Source: Candidatus Poribacteria bacterium (lineage in GTDB: Bacteria; Poribacteria; WGA-4E; WGA-3G). From it: DNA of 5,269 nt. The position numbers and the translations under genes were made by a program. The notes beneath the pieces were generated by a model that saw only the letters and a list, made by a program, of their open reading frames with translations, was not told the origin of the DNA and did no database searches. Below, one piece after another: positions 1-5,269 of this stretch (its first letter is position 1; each line of letters starts with the position of its first letter). The DNA lies in the NCBI GenBank assembly GCA_007571355.1, contig RKRO01000580.1:1-5269 (forward strand), given 5' to 3'.

Positions 1-999
1 GCCTTGAGCCACGCGCAGCTGACCCAAGCGACTTTTTTACTAAATGATAAGGAGCTCTATTCTTGGAGTAATCTCCCTGTAAGCATTGAAGGGCGCGGCG
101 GCATCCGTTTCGGAGCATTGTCCGATGAACAACTATCACGCTTTTATGAGGTTTTGAACGCCTTTTTGAGTGACGATGGCTATACCAAAGTCTCTCTCAT
201 TACAAAGGATGTAGAAGGACATCTCAGCCGAATTAGACCGGGTTTTTGGGACCCGAATGATTATCATATCGCCTTATTCGGAGAGCCCGCAGATGATTCG
301 TGGGGGTTCCAATTGGATGGACATCATTTAGCAATCAACTTTTTGGTGCAAGGCGATGCCGTTTCCATTGTCCCCGCGTTCATTGGCTCTGAACCGGCAA
401 CTATCAATGGCACTGAGGTCCTTGAAACCGAGAGAAGCAGTGCTTTCACGCTACTGCACAGTCTTGACGCAGCACAGCAAGCGGTAGCTATCCAAACCGG
501 AAGGCGCGGGATCCAATTGGGGGCTGGCCGCGGCGGCACAGACCCATACCTCAACTACGATTATTCGAGTTTCAGAGGTATCGGTTTGAAGGGTTCAGAG
601 ATGAATGCCGCGCAAAAAGAGAACCTCCGAGCACTTATCAAAACGTACGTCTACAATCTTGACACAGCGTTTGCCGATGTTTGGATGGCGGAAGTGGATG
701 CAGACCTTGATGATACCTATTTTGTCTGGATAGGCGGCACTATGCCAAACGAGGCTATCTACTACCGTGTTTTCAACCCTGCCGTTTGGATAGAATACAA
801 TAACGAAGGCGGCGGCCCTGGCGGTGGAACCGGCAATCTGGATCATATCCACACAATTACCCGAGCCCCGAATGGGAATGACTACGGGGTCTTTGCCTTA
901 AATCACGGCCCCAAAACCCTCTTGGAACACTATAACTTAGCAGATCATCACATAGGCAGCCACGAGTTATTTGATTATCAAATTGCCAGGCTGCGGTAA
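1..999 (+). CDS. DUF3500 family protein, 5'-truncated by the window edge
   Basis: The reading frame is open from the first base to a TAA stop at 997-999. A TTG at position 4 could be read as a start, but the codon before it is also open and no ribosome binding site can be seen, so the true start almost certainly lies upstream. Numbering from the TTG, the protein shows hallmarks I associate with DUF3500: an arginine/glycine segment followed by 'LSDEQL' (about 31-44), 'LSDDGYTKV' (55-63), 'LDGHHLAINF' (104-113, with a conserved His pair), 'WIEYNN' (262-267) and 'DHIHTITR' followed by 'NDYG' (280-295). A glycine-rich stretch (268-277) sits just before the His motif. DUF3500 has no established biochemical role; the conserved His and acidic residues would suit a metal site, which is inference. 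Members often carry an export signal, which here would lie outside the window. It converges on the dioxygenase gene across a hairpin. Family call confident, function unknown. Confidence 0.85.
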   Translation, partial: ALSHAQLTQATFLLNDKELYSWSNLPVSIEGRGGIRFGALSDEQLSRFYEVLNAFLSDDGYTKVSLITKDVEGHLSRIRPGFWDPNDYHIALFGEPADDSWGFQLDGHHLAINFLVQGDAVSIVPAFIGSEPATINGTEVLETERSSAFTLLHSLDAAQQAVAIQTGRRGIQLGAGRGGTDPYLNYDYSSFRGIGLKGSEMNAAQKENLRALIKTYVYNLDTAFADVWMAEVDADLDDTYFVWIGGTMPNEAIYYRVFNPAVWIEYNNEGGGPGGGTGNLDHIHTITRAPNGNDYGVFALNHGPKTLLEHYNLADHHIGSHELFDYQIARLR

Positions 1000-1009
1000 C
1001 CCATGAGGA

Positions 1010-1062
1010 GAAGGTGGAAAGAGAGGAAGGTTGGGTGGATATCTTCCTCTCTTCTACCTTTC
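1010..1062. terminator. Hairpin in the convergent gap, likely bidirectional terminator
   Basis: A perfect inverted repeat AGAGAGGAAG (1020-1029) / CTTCCTCTCT (1043-1052) encloses a 13-nt loop. The stem extends outward through a short imperfect stretch to a second paired block, AAGGT (1011-1015) with ACCTT (1056-1060). It fills most of the 72 bp between the stop codons of the DUF3500 gene and the dioxygenase gene, which point at each other. That position and strength suit a terminator used from both sides. The following T-run is poor on both strands, so the mechanism may not be the textbook intrinsic one. The strongly purine/pyrimidine-biased arms could also simply protect RNA 3' ends. Confidence 0.6.
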
Positions 1063-1071
1063 TAACCTTGC

Positions 1072-1980
1072 CTACTCTCCCCTCTCAAGCCGCTTTTTCT
1101 GTTCTTCCAACATCCTCTTTTGACGCTGAACCCGCGCTGGCACTAAACGTTCCCGCGGTGCTGTCGGCTTGAAATCCAAACGATCTTTCCCCAATCCGTC
1201 TAATACCGCTAATTCTACCGGCGAGAAATCGTCCGGATCCTCACGATTGAAATTCATCGGCTCCGCGAGCCCGACGGGCGGATTGGTAATAAAACGCGCG
1301 CGACCGGAAGGATTTTGTGAGGCAGCATGCAAAATGAAAGGATGCAGCAAGACAACATCCCCGGCTTTTCCAGTAATCTCTACAAAATCTTTACATTTGC
1401 CAATGAGTTTCCCAAAACCATTGCCGGGTAATAACCCTTCTGGATGTTCATATAACCATTGCGCAACGTGCGGGACAGAATCGCACGCCACAAACGTCCC
1501 ACCACTCCGTGGATAGATATCCGACCAAACAACTATGGTAAGCAATCCCTGTTCCGGGCTATCCAAGAAGTGGCGAAAGAAATCGCCATCCTTATGCCAG
1601 CCACTCACGTTTGGAGAAGGCGGTTGCCAAGGTGTGTCCGCGCCTAATGCAAAATTGATAATAAAGCCATCACTCCAACCGGGTTTTGCGTTGTTTCCCG
1701 AGGGGGTCATAATCCTGTCTTCACCGCCGAGTAGATCACAGATAGCGTTCCATGCTCGCGGCGCAACATCTTCAATGGGTACTCGGTTCATAGATGGCAT
1801 GTGAACGCGCGGTTCCTTCCAAGTCGTCGGGTCGTCTGGATCATAACCGAGACGTTTAAAGGCAAACGCCCGCCACTCTTCCGCCAATTCGCGTGGGAAA
1901 CAGTCGTGTAGGACAATATGTCCTTTCTCAATGAAGTGATTAACATCTGATTCCGTGAGTGCTCTGTAAGTGCGTGACAT
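1072..1980 (-). CDS. Phytanoyl-CoA dioxygenase (PhyH) family Fe(II)/2-oxoglutarate oxygenase
   Basis: This is a 302-residue protein with an ATG start at 1980 and a TAG stop. PhyH-type enzymes are cytosolic non-haem iron oxygenases that couple 2-oxoglutarate decarboxylation to substrate hydroxylation. The facial triad is visible: 'HKD' gives His129 and Asp131, and 'LHAASQN' gives the distal His218. Arg229 lies eleven residues after His218, the same spacing as His264/Arg275 in human PHYH, and should bind the 2-oxoglutarate carboxylate. 'GDVVLLHPF' (207-215) is the usual strand before the distal His. The N-terminal segment 'LTESDVNHFIEKGHIVL' is also typical. Residues 283-302 form a charged Arg/Lys/Glu tail, probably helical. 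It is the second gene of an operon after UPF0261, with a 9-bp gap. All catalytic residues are intact. The substrate is unknown: bacterial members act on diverse small molecules, and family membership does not imply phytanoyl-CoA. Confidence 0.93.
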   Translation of the reverse strand: MSRTYRALTESDVNHFIEKGHIVLHDCFPRELAEEWRAFAFKRLGYDPDDPTTWKEPRVHMPSMNRVPIEDVAPRAWNAICDLLGGEDRIMTPSGNNAKPGWSDGFIINFALGADTPWQPPSPNVSGWHKDGDFFRHFLDSPEQGLLTIVVWSDIYPRSGGTFVACDSVPHVAQWLYEHPEGLLPGNGFGKLIGKCKDFVEITGKAGDVVLLHPFILHAASQNPSGRARFITNPPVGLAEPMNFNREDPDDFSPVELAVLDGLGKDRLDFKPTAPRERLVPARVQRQKRMLEEQKKRLERGE

Positions 1981-1985
1981 TGCTG

Positions 1986-1990
1986 CCCTC
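1986..1990 (-). promoter_or_regulatory. Ribosome binding site of the PhyH gene, overlapping the upstream stop
   Basis: On the minus strand GAGGG lies five bases before the ATG at 1980, and its first G is the last base of the UPF0261 TAG stop codon (1990-1992). This fixes the dioxygenase start and implies that ribosomes finishing UPF0261 can reinitiate directly, that is, translational coupling. Confidence 0.7.
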
Positions 1991-3198
1991 TACTGTATGT
2001 TGTTCAATAATGTTTCTGCAAGTTTTGTTGCAAATTCATCAGCGTTGATATGAGCGTCCATTTCAATGACTGTGACGTTGCCCCCGATCTGCGCCTTTAG
2101 ATTTTCACGCCACGCCTCCCGCGCTTCTGGGGAATCAAAGGGTTGACCTGTCTTATCGATGGCCGATACGCCTTGTAGTGGAATGATAACAGTTGTGGGC
2201 CCCTGGGCTTCGTTCAATTTGCGTGCCATAATGCGTCCGAGTTCAGCGGTCTCTTCAGCAGTTGTTCGCATCAACGTCACTGTCGGATTGTGCTGATAGA
2301 ACAGCCTTTCGCTAAATTTCTCTGGCACAGTGTCCGGCGGACCGAAATTCACCATATCCAATGCACCGGGTGCGACAACTTGCGGGAGTCCCGCTTCTCC
2401 TGCCGCTTCCAGCCTATCGGGACCTGCACTCAGAATGCCGCCTACCAATTCGTCAGCGAGTTCCGTCGTCGTCACGTCTAATACGCCGACGAGAAAACCA
2501 CCTTTCACCAGATCTTCCATCGCTTGGCCACCCGTGCCAGTTGCATGAAACACGAGGACTTCATAGCCGGCTTCTTCAAGGATTTCTCTCGCTTTTGTGA
2601 CACATGGGGTCGTCACACCGAACATCGTCGCTGCGATTAAAGGTTTATCTGCTGTTGTTTCGGGTATTTCAGCATTCACCATCCCGACGATTGCACCAGC
2701 AGCATTGGCAAGAATCTGTCTGGACAAACGGTTGATGCCAGCGATGTCTACAACGGAGTACATCATGCAAATATCTTTCGATTGCACATAAGGACTTGTA
2801 TCACCCGATGCCAGCGTAGACACCATAATTTTCGGGACACCGATTGGAACAGCCTGCATCGCTGTCGTGCCGATGGTCGTGCCTGCGGAGCCACCGAGTG
2901 AGATGATCCCGTCAATCTCGCCTGCAGCCTGTTTTTCAGCAGCGAGTACTGCCGCGCCCCGCGCCATCACGGTGACGCTGTGCCCTCGGTCGCCTTCATC
3001 TCGCAACGCTTGTAGGGACGAACCCCCGGCTTGTGCAACTTCATCCGCAGAGATGTCTGGTGTTAATTGCGGTTCTCCCAGTATACCTGTATTTATAACA
3101 CACGTTGAGACTCCAGCTGCTTCTATCTGCGTTTTGATGAATGCGAATTCTATATCTTTCGTGTCCAGTGTTCCGACAATGCATACCGTTTTCGCCAT
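1990..3198 (-). CDS. UPF0261 / Tm-1-like ATP-binding domain protein
   Basis: This is a 402-residue protein, the usual family length (about 400). An in-frame GTG three codons upstream (3207) overlaps the Shine-Dalgarno sequence, so the ATG at 3198 is chosen. The whole chain reads as UPF0261: 'GTLDTK' (9-14), 'LGGSAGT' (101-107), 'STLASGDTSPYV' (127-138), 'MMYSVVDIAGIN' (145-156), 'HATGTGG' (218-224), 'DVTTTEL' (241-247), 'QHNPTVTLMRTT' (302-313) and 'MDAHIN' (380-385). The family is known from the N-terminal half of tomato Tm-1, an ATP-binding inhibitor of tobamovirus replication. The bacterial role is not established. In Tm-1 this domain is fused to a TIM-barrel domain that is often a separate neighbouring gene in bacteria; no such gene is in this window. 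It is first in an operon with the PhyH dioxygenase and is driven by an exact consensus promoter. It is probably cytosolic; no signal peptide or membrane segment is seen. Confidence 0.93.
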   Translation of the reverse strand: MAKTVCIVGTLDTKDIEFAFIKTQIEAAGVSTCVINTGILGEPQLTPDISADEVAQAGGSSLQALRDEGDRGHSVTVMARGAAVLAAEKQAAGEIDGIISLGGSAGTTIGTTAMQAVPIGVPKIMVSTLASGDTSPYVQSKDICMMYSVVDIAGINRLSRQILANAAGAIVGMVNAEIPETTADKPLIAATMFGVTTPCVTKAREILEEAGYEVLVFHATGTGGQAMEDLVKGGFLVGVLDVTTTELADELVGGILSAGPDRLEAAGEAGLPQVVAPGALDMVNFGPPDTVPEKFSERLFYQHNPTVTLMRTTAEETAELGRIMARKLNEAQGPTTVIIPLQGVSAIDKTGQPFDSPEAREAWRENLKAQIGGNVTVIEMDAHINADEFATKLAETLLNNIQ

Positions 3199-3204
3199 CC
3201 GTGA

Positions 3205-3211
3205 CACCTCC
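3205..3211 (-). promoter_or_regulatory. Shine-Dalgarno of the UPF0261 gene, decides the start codon
   Basis: The minus strand reads GGAGGTG, then six bases, then ATG at 3198. This is a near-ideal site. The competing upstream GTG (3205-3207) is itself the last three bases of the Shine-Dalgarno, so it cannot be the start for this site. The protein should therefore begin MAKTV, not MSRMAKTV. Confidence 0.85.
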
Positions 3212-3251
3212 GCTGTATGCGTTTTTGATCGTGAGATTTCTAACCCTGCCT

Positions 3252-3281
3252 TGCTTTAATATAGACTTGCATAAATATAGA
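3252..3281. repeat. Pair of near-identical 14-bp direct repeats near the predicted transcription start
   Basis: TGCTTTAATATAGA (3252-3265) and TGCATAAATATAGA (3268-3281) match at 12 of 14 positions, are separated by two bases, and so have a 16-bp period. They lie immediately downstream of the -10 box of the leftward promoter, with the second unit over the expected transcription start (about 3280). That placement suits a repressor operator. A regulator gene is not in the window, so the role is inferred. Confidence 0.45.
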
Positions 3282-3286
3282 AAATT

Positions 3287-3315
3287 ATTATAGGGCGCGT
3301 CGTAAAGTCTGTCAA
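3287..3315 (-). promoter_or_regulatory. Exact consensus sigma-70 promoter for the UPF0261-PhyH operon
   Basis: On the minus strand the -35 box TTGACA (3315-3310) is followed by exactly 17 bases and the -10 box TATAAT (3292-3287). All twelve positions match the consensus with optimal spacing. Transcription would start near 3280, giving an untranslated leader of about 80 bases before the UPF0261 ATG. Such a strong promoter in a divergent region usually needs repression; the direct repeats at the start and the palindrome upstream are candidate control sites. Confidence 0.85.
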
Positions 3316-3326
3316 GGGAATTTTGC

Positions 3327-3346
3327 ATGGGCATTTAATGTCCCAT
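3327..3346. repeat. Imperfect palindrome between the divergent promoters, candidate operator
   Basis: ATGGGCATT (3327-3335) is mirrored by AATG plus CCCAT (3337-3346) around a central T, with a single extra T in the right arm. It lies about 12 bp upstream of the leftward -35 box and about 50 bp upstream of the rightward -35 box. That is a natural position for a dimeric regulator acting on both transcripts. No regulator gene is present here to pair it with. Confidence 0.4.
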
Positions 3347-3395
3347 TAATTCTCGGGTCCACTATAAAACGAAATAGCCCTGCTAATTACTAACT

Positions 3396-3424
3396 TTGTC
3401 TTGCTATTTTCCCGTGTTTATGCT
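3396..3424 (+). promoter_or_regulatory. Probable sigma-70 promoter for the oxidoreductase gene
   Basis: TTGTCT (3396-3401) is followed by 17 bases and TATGCT (3419-3424). Each box matches the consensus at four of six positions. Transcription would start near 3431, leaving a short leader with a good Shine-Dalgarno sequence. An inverted repeat AAATAGC (3372-3378) / GCTATTT (3403-3409) flanks the -35 box. This promoter is clearly weaker than the opposing one. Confidence 0.45.
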
Positions 3425-3448
3425 ACTCTTTTTTATCAACCCTCGAAA

Positions 3449-3454
3449 AAGGAG
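3449..3454 (+). promoter_or_regulatory. Shine-Dalgarno of the Gfo/Idh/MocA gene
   Basis: AAGGAG lies eight bases before the ATG at 3463 and fixes that start; the next residues lead directly into the Rossmann glycine motif. Confidence 0.8.
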
Positions 3455-3462
3455 CTACGCCA

Positions 3463-4488
3463 ATGTATCGTGTCGGTATTATCGGGTTAGGCAGCATTGC
3501 CGCCCGCTATTCAACGCCTGATGACCCTTACCCATATTGCCATGCAGGCGGTATCCGTTTTTGTGAGACAACCGAATTGGTCGCAGTCGCAGATATGTCC
3601 GCGGAACGTCAAGCAGAATTCCAGCAGACATGGGGCCCTGGATTTCCAGATAATGCTATTAACTACTATGAAACAGATGTCCAGATGCTCGAAAGCGAAG
3701 ACTTAGACATCGTTGCGGTCTGCGTCCGCGGACCCCACCATTTCGCTGTGATGCAGAACGTTTTGAAGGCTGACATTAAAGCCATCTTCTTGGAAAAACC
3801 TGCCGGCTGTTCGCTCGAAGAGGTTGACCTCATGACCGCCGGTGCCGACGAAAAGGGAATCCCGATCATTGTCGACTATACACGGCACTGGGGACCACAT
3901 CTGATTCGCCTCCAATCACTCATAGCAGACGGACTCATCGGCGAAGTGCAAACCGTTATCGGCTATTGCGGCGGCGGTGTTCTCTCTTTCTCGATTCACA
4001 CAACGGACATGATCTGTCAATTCGCTGGCTACGATCCGATTGCCGTGACGGGCTTCGTCTCTGGTGGCGGGGATGTGCCAGTGCCTTACGAACCTGAACC
4101 CGCAATCGTCGGTGCAACCATCCAATTTGAAAGCGGTGCCACCGGTTTCCATGTCGGCAATCACGGGACGCGTGGCGGGTTCTCGGTCGATATTCTCGGC
4201 AGCGAAGGGAGTGTCCAGACAGGATTCTATAGCGGCGCGACTGTGAATAGAGGCGGTAAATTGGTCGACAATGATACGCTTGATCTTCCTGAAAACGCCA
4301 GTCCGTTCAAGGTTGCGTACAAACAGATTACTGACTACTTGGACGGCGGTCCGCTGCCACATTGTGCCCGCGACGACTATACCGCTGTCAACGAAATCGG
4401 GTTCGCCACAATTGAGAGCGGCATCACCGGACAGACAGTCCAACTCCCGTGCCCAAATCGAAAACGACTCATCTTCGCGAACGGCTAA
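3463..4488 (+). CDS. Gfo/Idh/MocA family NAD(P)-dependent oxidoreductase
   Basis: This is a 341-residue protein, normal length for the family, which oxidises or reduces sugars, inositols and related polyols in the cytosol. The N-terminal Rossmann fold starts at residue 2: 'GIIGLGSIA' (5-13) is the dinucleotide-binding loop, and Asp44 in 'AVADMS' at the end of the second strand favours NAD over NADP. 'EKPAG' (111-115) is the family signature, with catalytic Lys112. The C-terminal alpha/beta domain carries 'GGGVLSFSIHTTD' (170-182), giving the candidate catalytic His179 and Asp182. In many relatives the residues before that His read D-x-G-x-H; here both D and G are Ser, so it is a divergent subfamily. 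No signal peptide is present. It is transcribed away from the UPF0261-PhyH operon across a shared control region, which suggests linked regulation. The substrate cannot be inferred. The restriction-modification gene follows after seven bases. Confidence 0.93.
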   Translation: MYRVGIIGLGSIAARYSTPDDPYPYCHAGGIRFCETTELVAVADMSAERQAEFQQTWGPGFPDNAINYYETDVQMLESEDLDIVAVCVRGPHHFAVMQNVLKADIKAIFLEKPAGCSLEEVDLMTAGADEKGIPIIVDYTRHWGPHLIRLQSLIADGLIGEVQTVIGYCGGGVLSFSIHTTDMICQFAGYDPIAVTGFVSGGGDVPVPYEPEPAIVGATIQFESGATGFHVGNHGTRGGFSVDILGSEGSVQTGFYSGATVNRGGKLVDNDTLDLPENASPFKVAYKQITDYLDGGPLPHCARDDYTAVNEIGFATIESGITGQTVQLPCPNRKRLIFANG

Positions 4489-4495
4489 ACTCATT

Positions 4496-5269
4496 ATGGA
4501 AACAATTAACGACTTTCTCAACGCAATTGAGAGAGAATTACGAACTGGGGACGCTACAGAGCACAGTTATCGCCATATCCTTCAGCAATTTTTAGTTGCG
4601 TGGAGTCAAAACGTATCACCCGCCGTAACGGCCAACATTACCAATGAACCCAGACGTATTTCAGGAAATGCCCCTGATTTCCTCGTTAGACGTGAAGAGG
4701 TGGCCTTAGGGTGGATCGAGACAAAGCCTCCAGGTACAAACTTGGATGCCGAAGAAACATCAGAACAACTTGAACGGTATCGCAAGGCATTTCCAAATCT
4801 CATTCTCACTGATTATTTGGAATTTCGTCTCTACAATGCAGGCGAAAAACGTCTCTCAGTCCGTATTGCTGATATGGATAATATCACCAAATGTCTGATA
4901 AATAGAAACACGGATGAAAGGGAAGTTTCGCTTTTTTGGACCGCGTTTTTTGGCGCAGAACCTATCAGAATCGACAAGGCATCAGACCTCGCGCGAATGC
5001 TCAGTGGTAAAGCACAACTACTTAAATCCACGATTGCTGGCCTTCTTCAGAACACATCAAACGATGAACTCCAGAACCGGTTGGCTGCATTTCGGGAACA
5101 TCTCATCGCCGATCTCTCTGAAGATAATTTTGCGGATATGATGGCACAGACGATCACCTATAGTCTTTTCGCCGCTCGGTGCAATCACACACATGGGAAA
5201 TTTAACCGAACCAGAGCAATAGAAATCCTTGGTGAAGTGCACCCTCTTCTCTCACAACTCTTATGGATA
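4496..5269 (+). CDS. Type IIG-like restriction-modification enzyme, N-terminal part (3' end outside window)
   Basis: The frame is open from the ATG at 4496 to the last base (258 codons, no stop), so this is the N-terminal part of a longer protein. It begins with a PD-(D/E)XK nuclease domain: Glu22 in 'TEHSYR', Asp61 in 'NAPDFLV', and Glu75/Lys77 in 'WIETK'. These are followed by 'EQLERYRKAFPNLILTDYLE' (90-109), a block I recognise from large single-chain enzymes that join nuclease, N6-adenine methyltransferase and DNA-recognition domains. 'FADMMAQTITYSLFAARCNH' (212-231) is the conserved segment that in such enzymes precedes the methyltransferase. The methyltransferase motifs, including the expected NPPY-type motif, would lie beyond the window. 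No convincing Shine-Dalgarno sequence precedes the ATG, which is seven bases after the oxidoreductase stop, so translation may depend on coupling. The frame is open upstream inside the oxidoreductase gene, but family alignment from memory favours this ATG. No truncation or frameshift is seen in the visible part. Confidence 0.85.
   Translation, partial: METINDFLNAIERELRTGDATEHSYRHILQQFLVAWSQNVSPAVTANITNEPRRISGNAPDFLVRREEVALGWIETKPPGTNLDAEETSEQLERYRKAFPNLILTDYLEFRLYNAGEKRLSVRIADMDNITKCLINRNTDEREVSLFWTAFFGAEPIRIDKASDLARMLSGKAQLLKSTIAGLLQNTSNDELQNRLAAFREHLIADLSEDNFADMMAQTITYSLFAARCNHTHGKFNRTRAIEILGEVHPLLSQLLWI

Noticed and set aside
324..852. Two minus-strand frames (76 and 85 codons) inside the DUF3500 gene
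   Set aside because: Both are opposite conserved DUF3500 sequence and show no motif, and I saw nothing that would support expression.
3205..3207. GTG as the start of UPF0261
   Set aside because: The GTG is part of the Shine-Dalgarno sequence serving the ATG nine bases downstream, and the family's N-terminus begins just before 'GTLDTK'.
2867..3259. A 130-codon plus-strand frame opposite the start of UPF0261
   Set aside because: Antisense shadow of a conserved gene, rich in Ser/Pro/Ala as expected from reversed codons, with no family resemblance.
3041..3334. A 97-codon minus-strand frame across the divergent control region
   Set aside because: It starts upstream of the consensus promoter, runs through the promoter and the UPF0261 ribosome binding site, and then overlaps UPF0261 out of frame; its composition is not protein-like.
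3363..3368. TATAAA as the -10 box of a second rightward promoter
   Set aside because: No acceptable -35 hexamer lies 16-18 bases upstream, and the site would give a long leader compared with the better-spaced pair at 3396-3424.
3916..4521. A 201-codon minus-strand open frame opposite the oxidoreductase
   Set aside because: It lies almost wholly antisense to a confidently identified gene, has no recognisable family features, and is readily explained by the codon bias of the sense gene.
1..5269. CRISPR array, tRNA, insertion sequence or attachment site
   Set aside because: No regularly spaced repeats, cloverleaf-like sequence, transposase gene or terminal inverted repeats were seen on either strand.

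Overview
The window is 5,269 bases of bacterial DNA with roughly balanced base composition and tight gene packing. It holds five protein-coding genes in two convergent/divergent blocks. There are no tRNA or rRNA genes, no CRISPR array and no insertion sequence. The gene families are DUF3500, phytanoyl-CoA dioxygenase-like (PhyH), UPF0261/Tm-1-like, Gfo/Idh/MocA oxidoreductase and a type IIG-like restriction-modification enzyme. This mix is typical of metagenome-derived, often marine or sponge-associated lineages such as Candidatus Poribacteria, where PhyH and Gfo/Idh/MocA paralogues are abundant. The taxonomic guess is inference from gene content, not proof.

Layout from left to right: (1) the 3' portion of a DUF3500 protein on the plus strand, cut by the left window edge; (2) a 72-bp convergent gap filled by a strong hairpin that probably terminates transcription from both sides; (3) a minus-strand two-gene operon, transcribed UPF0261 then PhyH dioxygenase, with a 9-bp gap and the dioxygenase ribosome binding site overlapping the upstream stop codon; (4) a 264-bp divergent control region; (5) a plus-strand Gfo/Idh/MocA oxidoreductase; (6) seven bases later, the N-terminal 258 codons of a large type IIG-like restriction-modification protein that runs off the right edge.

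The control region is the most structured non-coding DNA here. It carries an exact consensus sigma-70 promoter (TTGACA, 17 nt, TATAAT) firing left into the UPF0261-PhyH operon. A pair of near-identical 14-bp direct repeats sits at and just after the predicted transcription start, and an imperfect palindrome lies just upstream of the -35 box. A weaker promoter fires right into the oxidoreductase. This arrangement suggests a strong promoter held in check by a regulator encoded elsewhere.

Functionally, a ferrous/2-oxoglutarate oxygenase, a UPF0261 protein and an NAD(P)-dependent sugar-type oxidoreductase under one divergent control region could form a small oxidative pathway for an unidentified substrate. 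The substrate cannot be read from the sequence. The restriction-modification gene is a defence function that appears to sit behind the metabolic gene. I found no clear evidence of a wholly new system; the best leads are the control region, the UPF0261 gene lacking its usual TIM-barrel partner beside it, and the restriction gene's placement.
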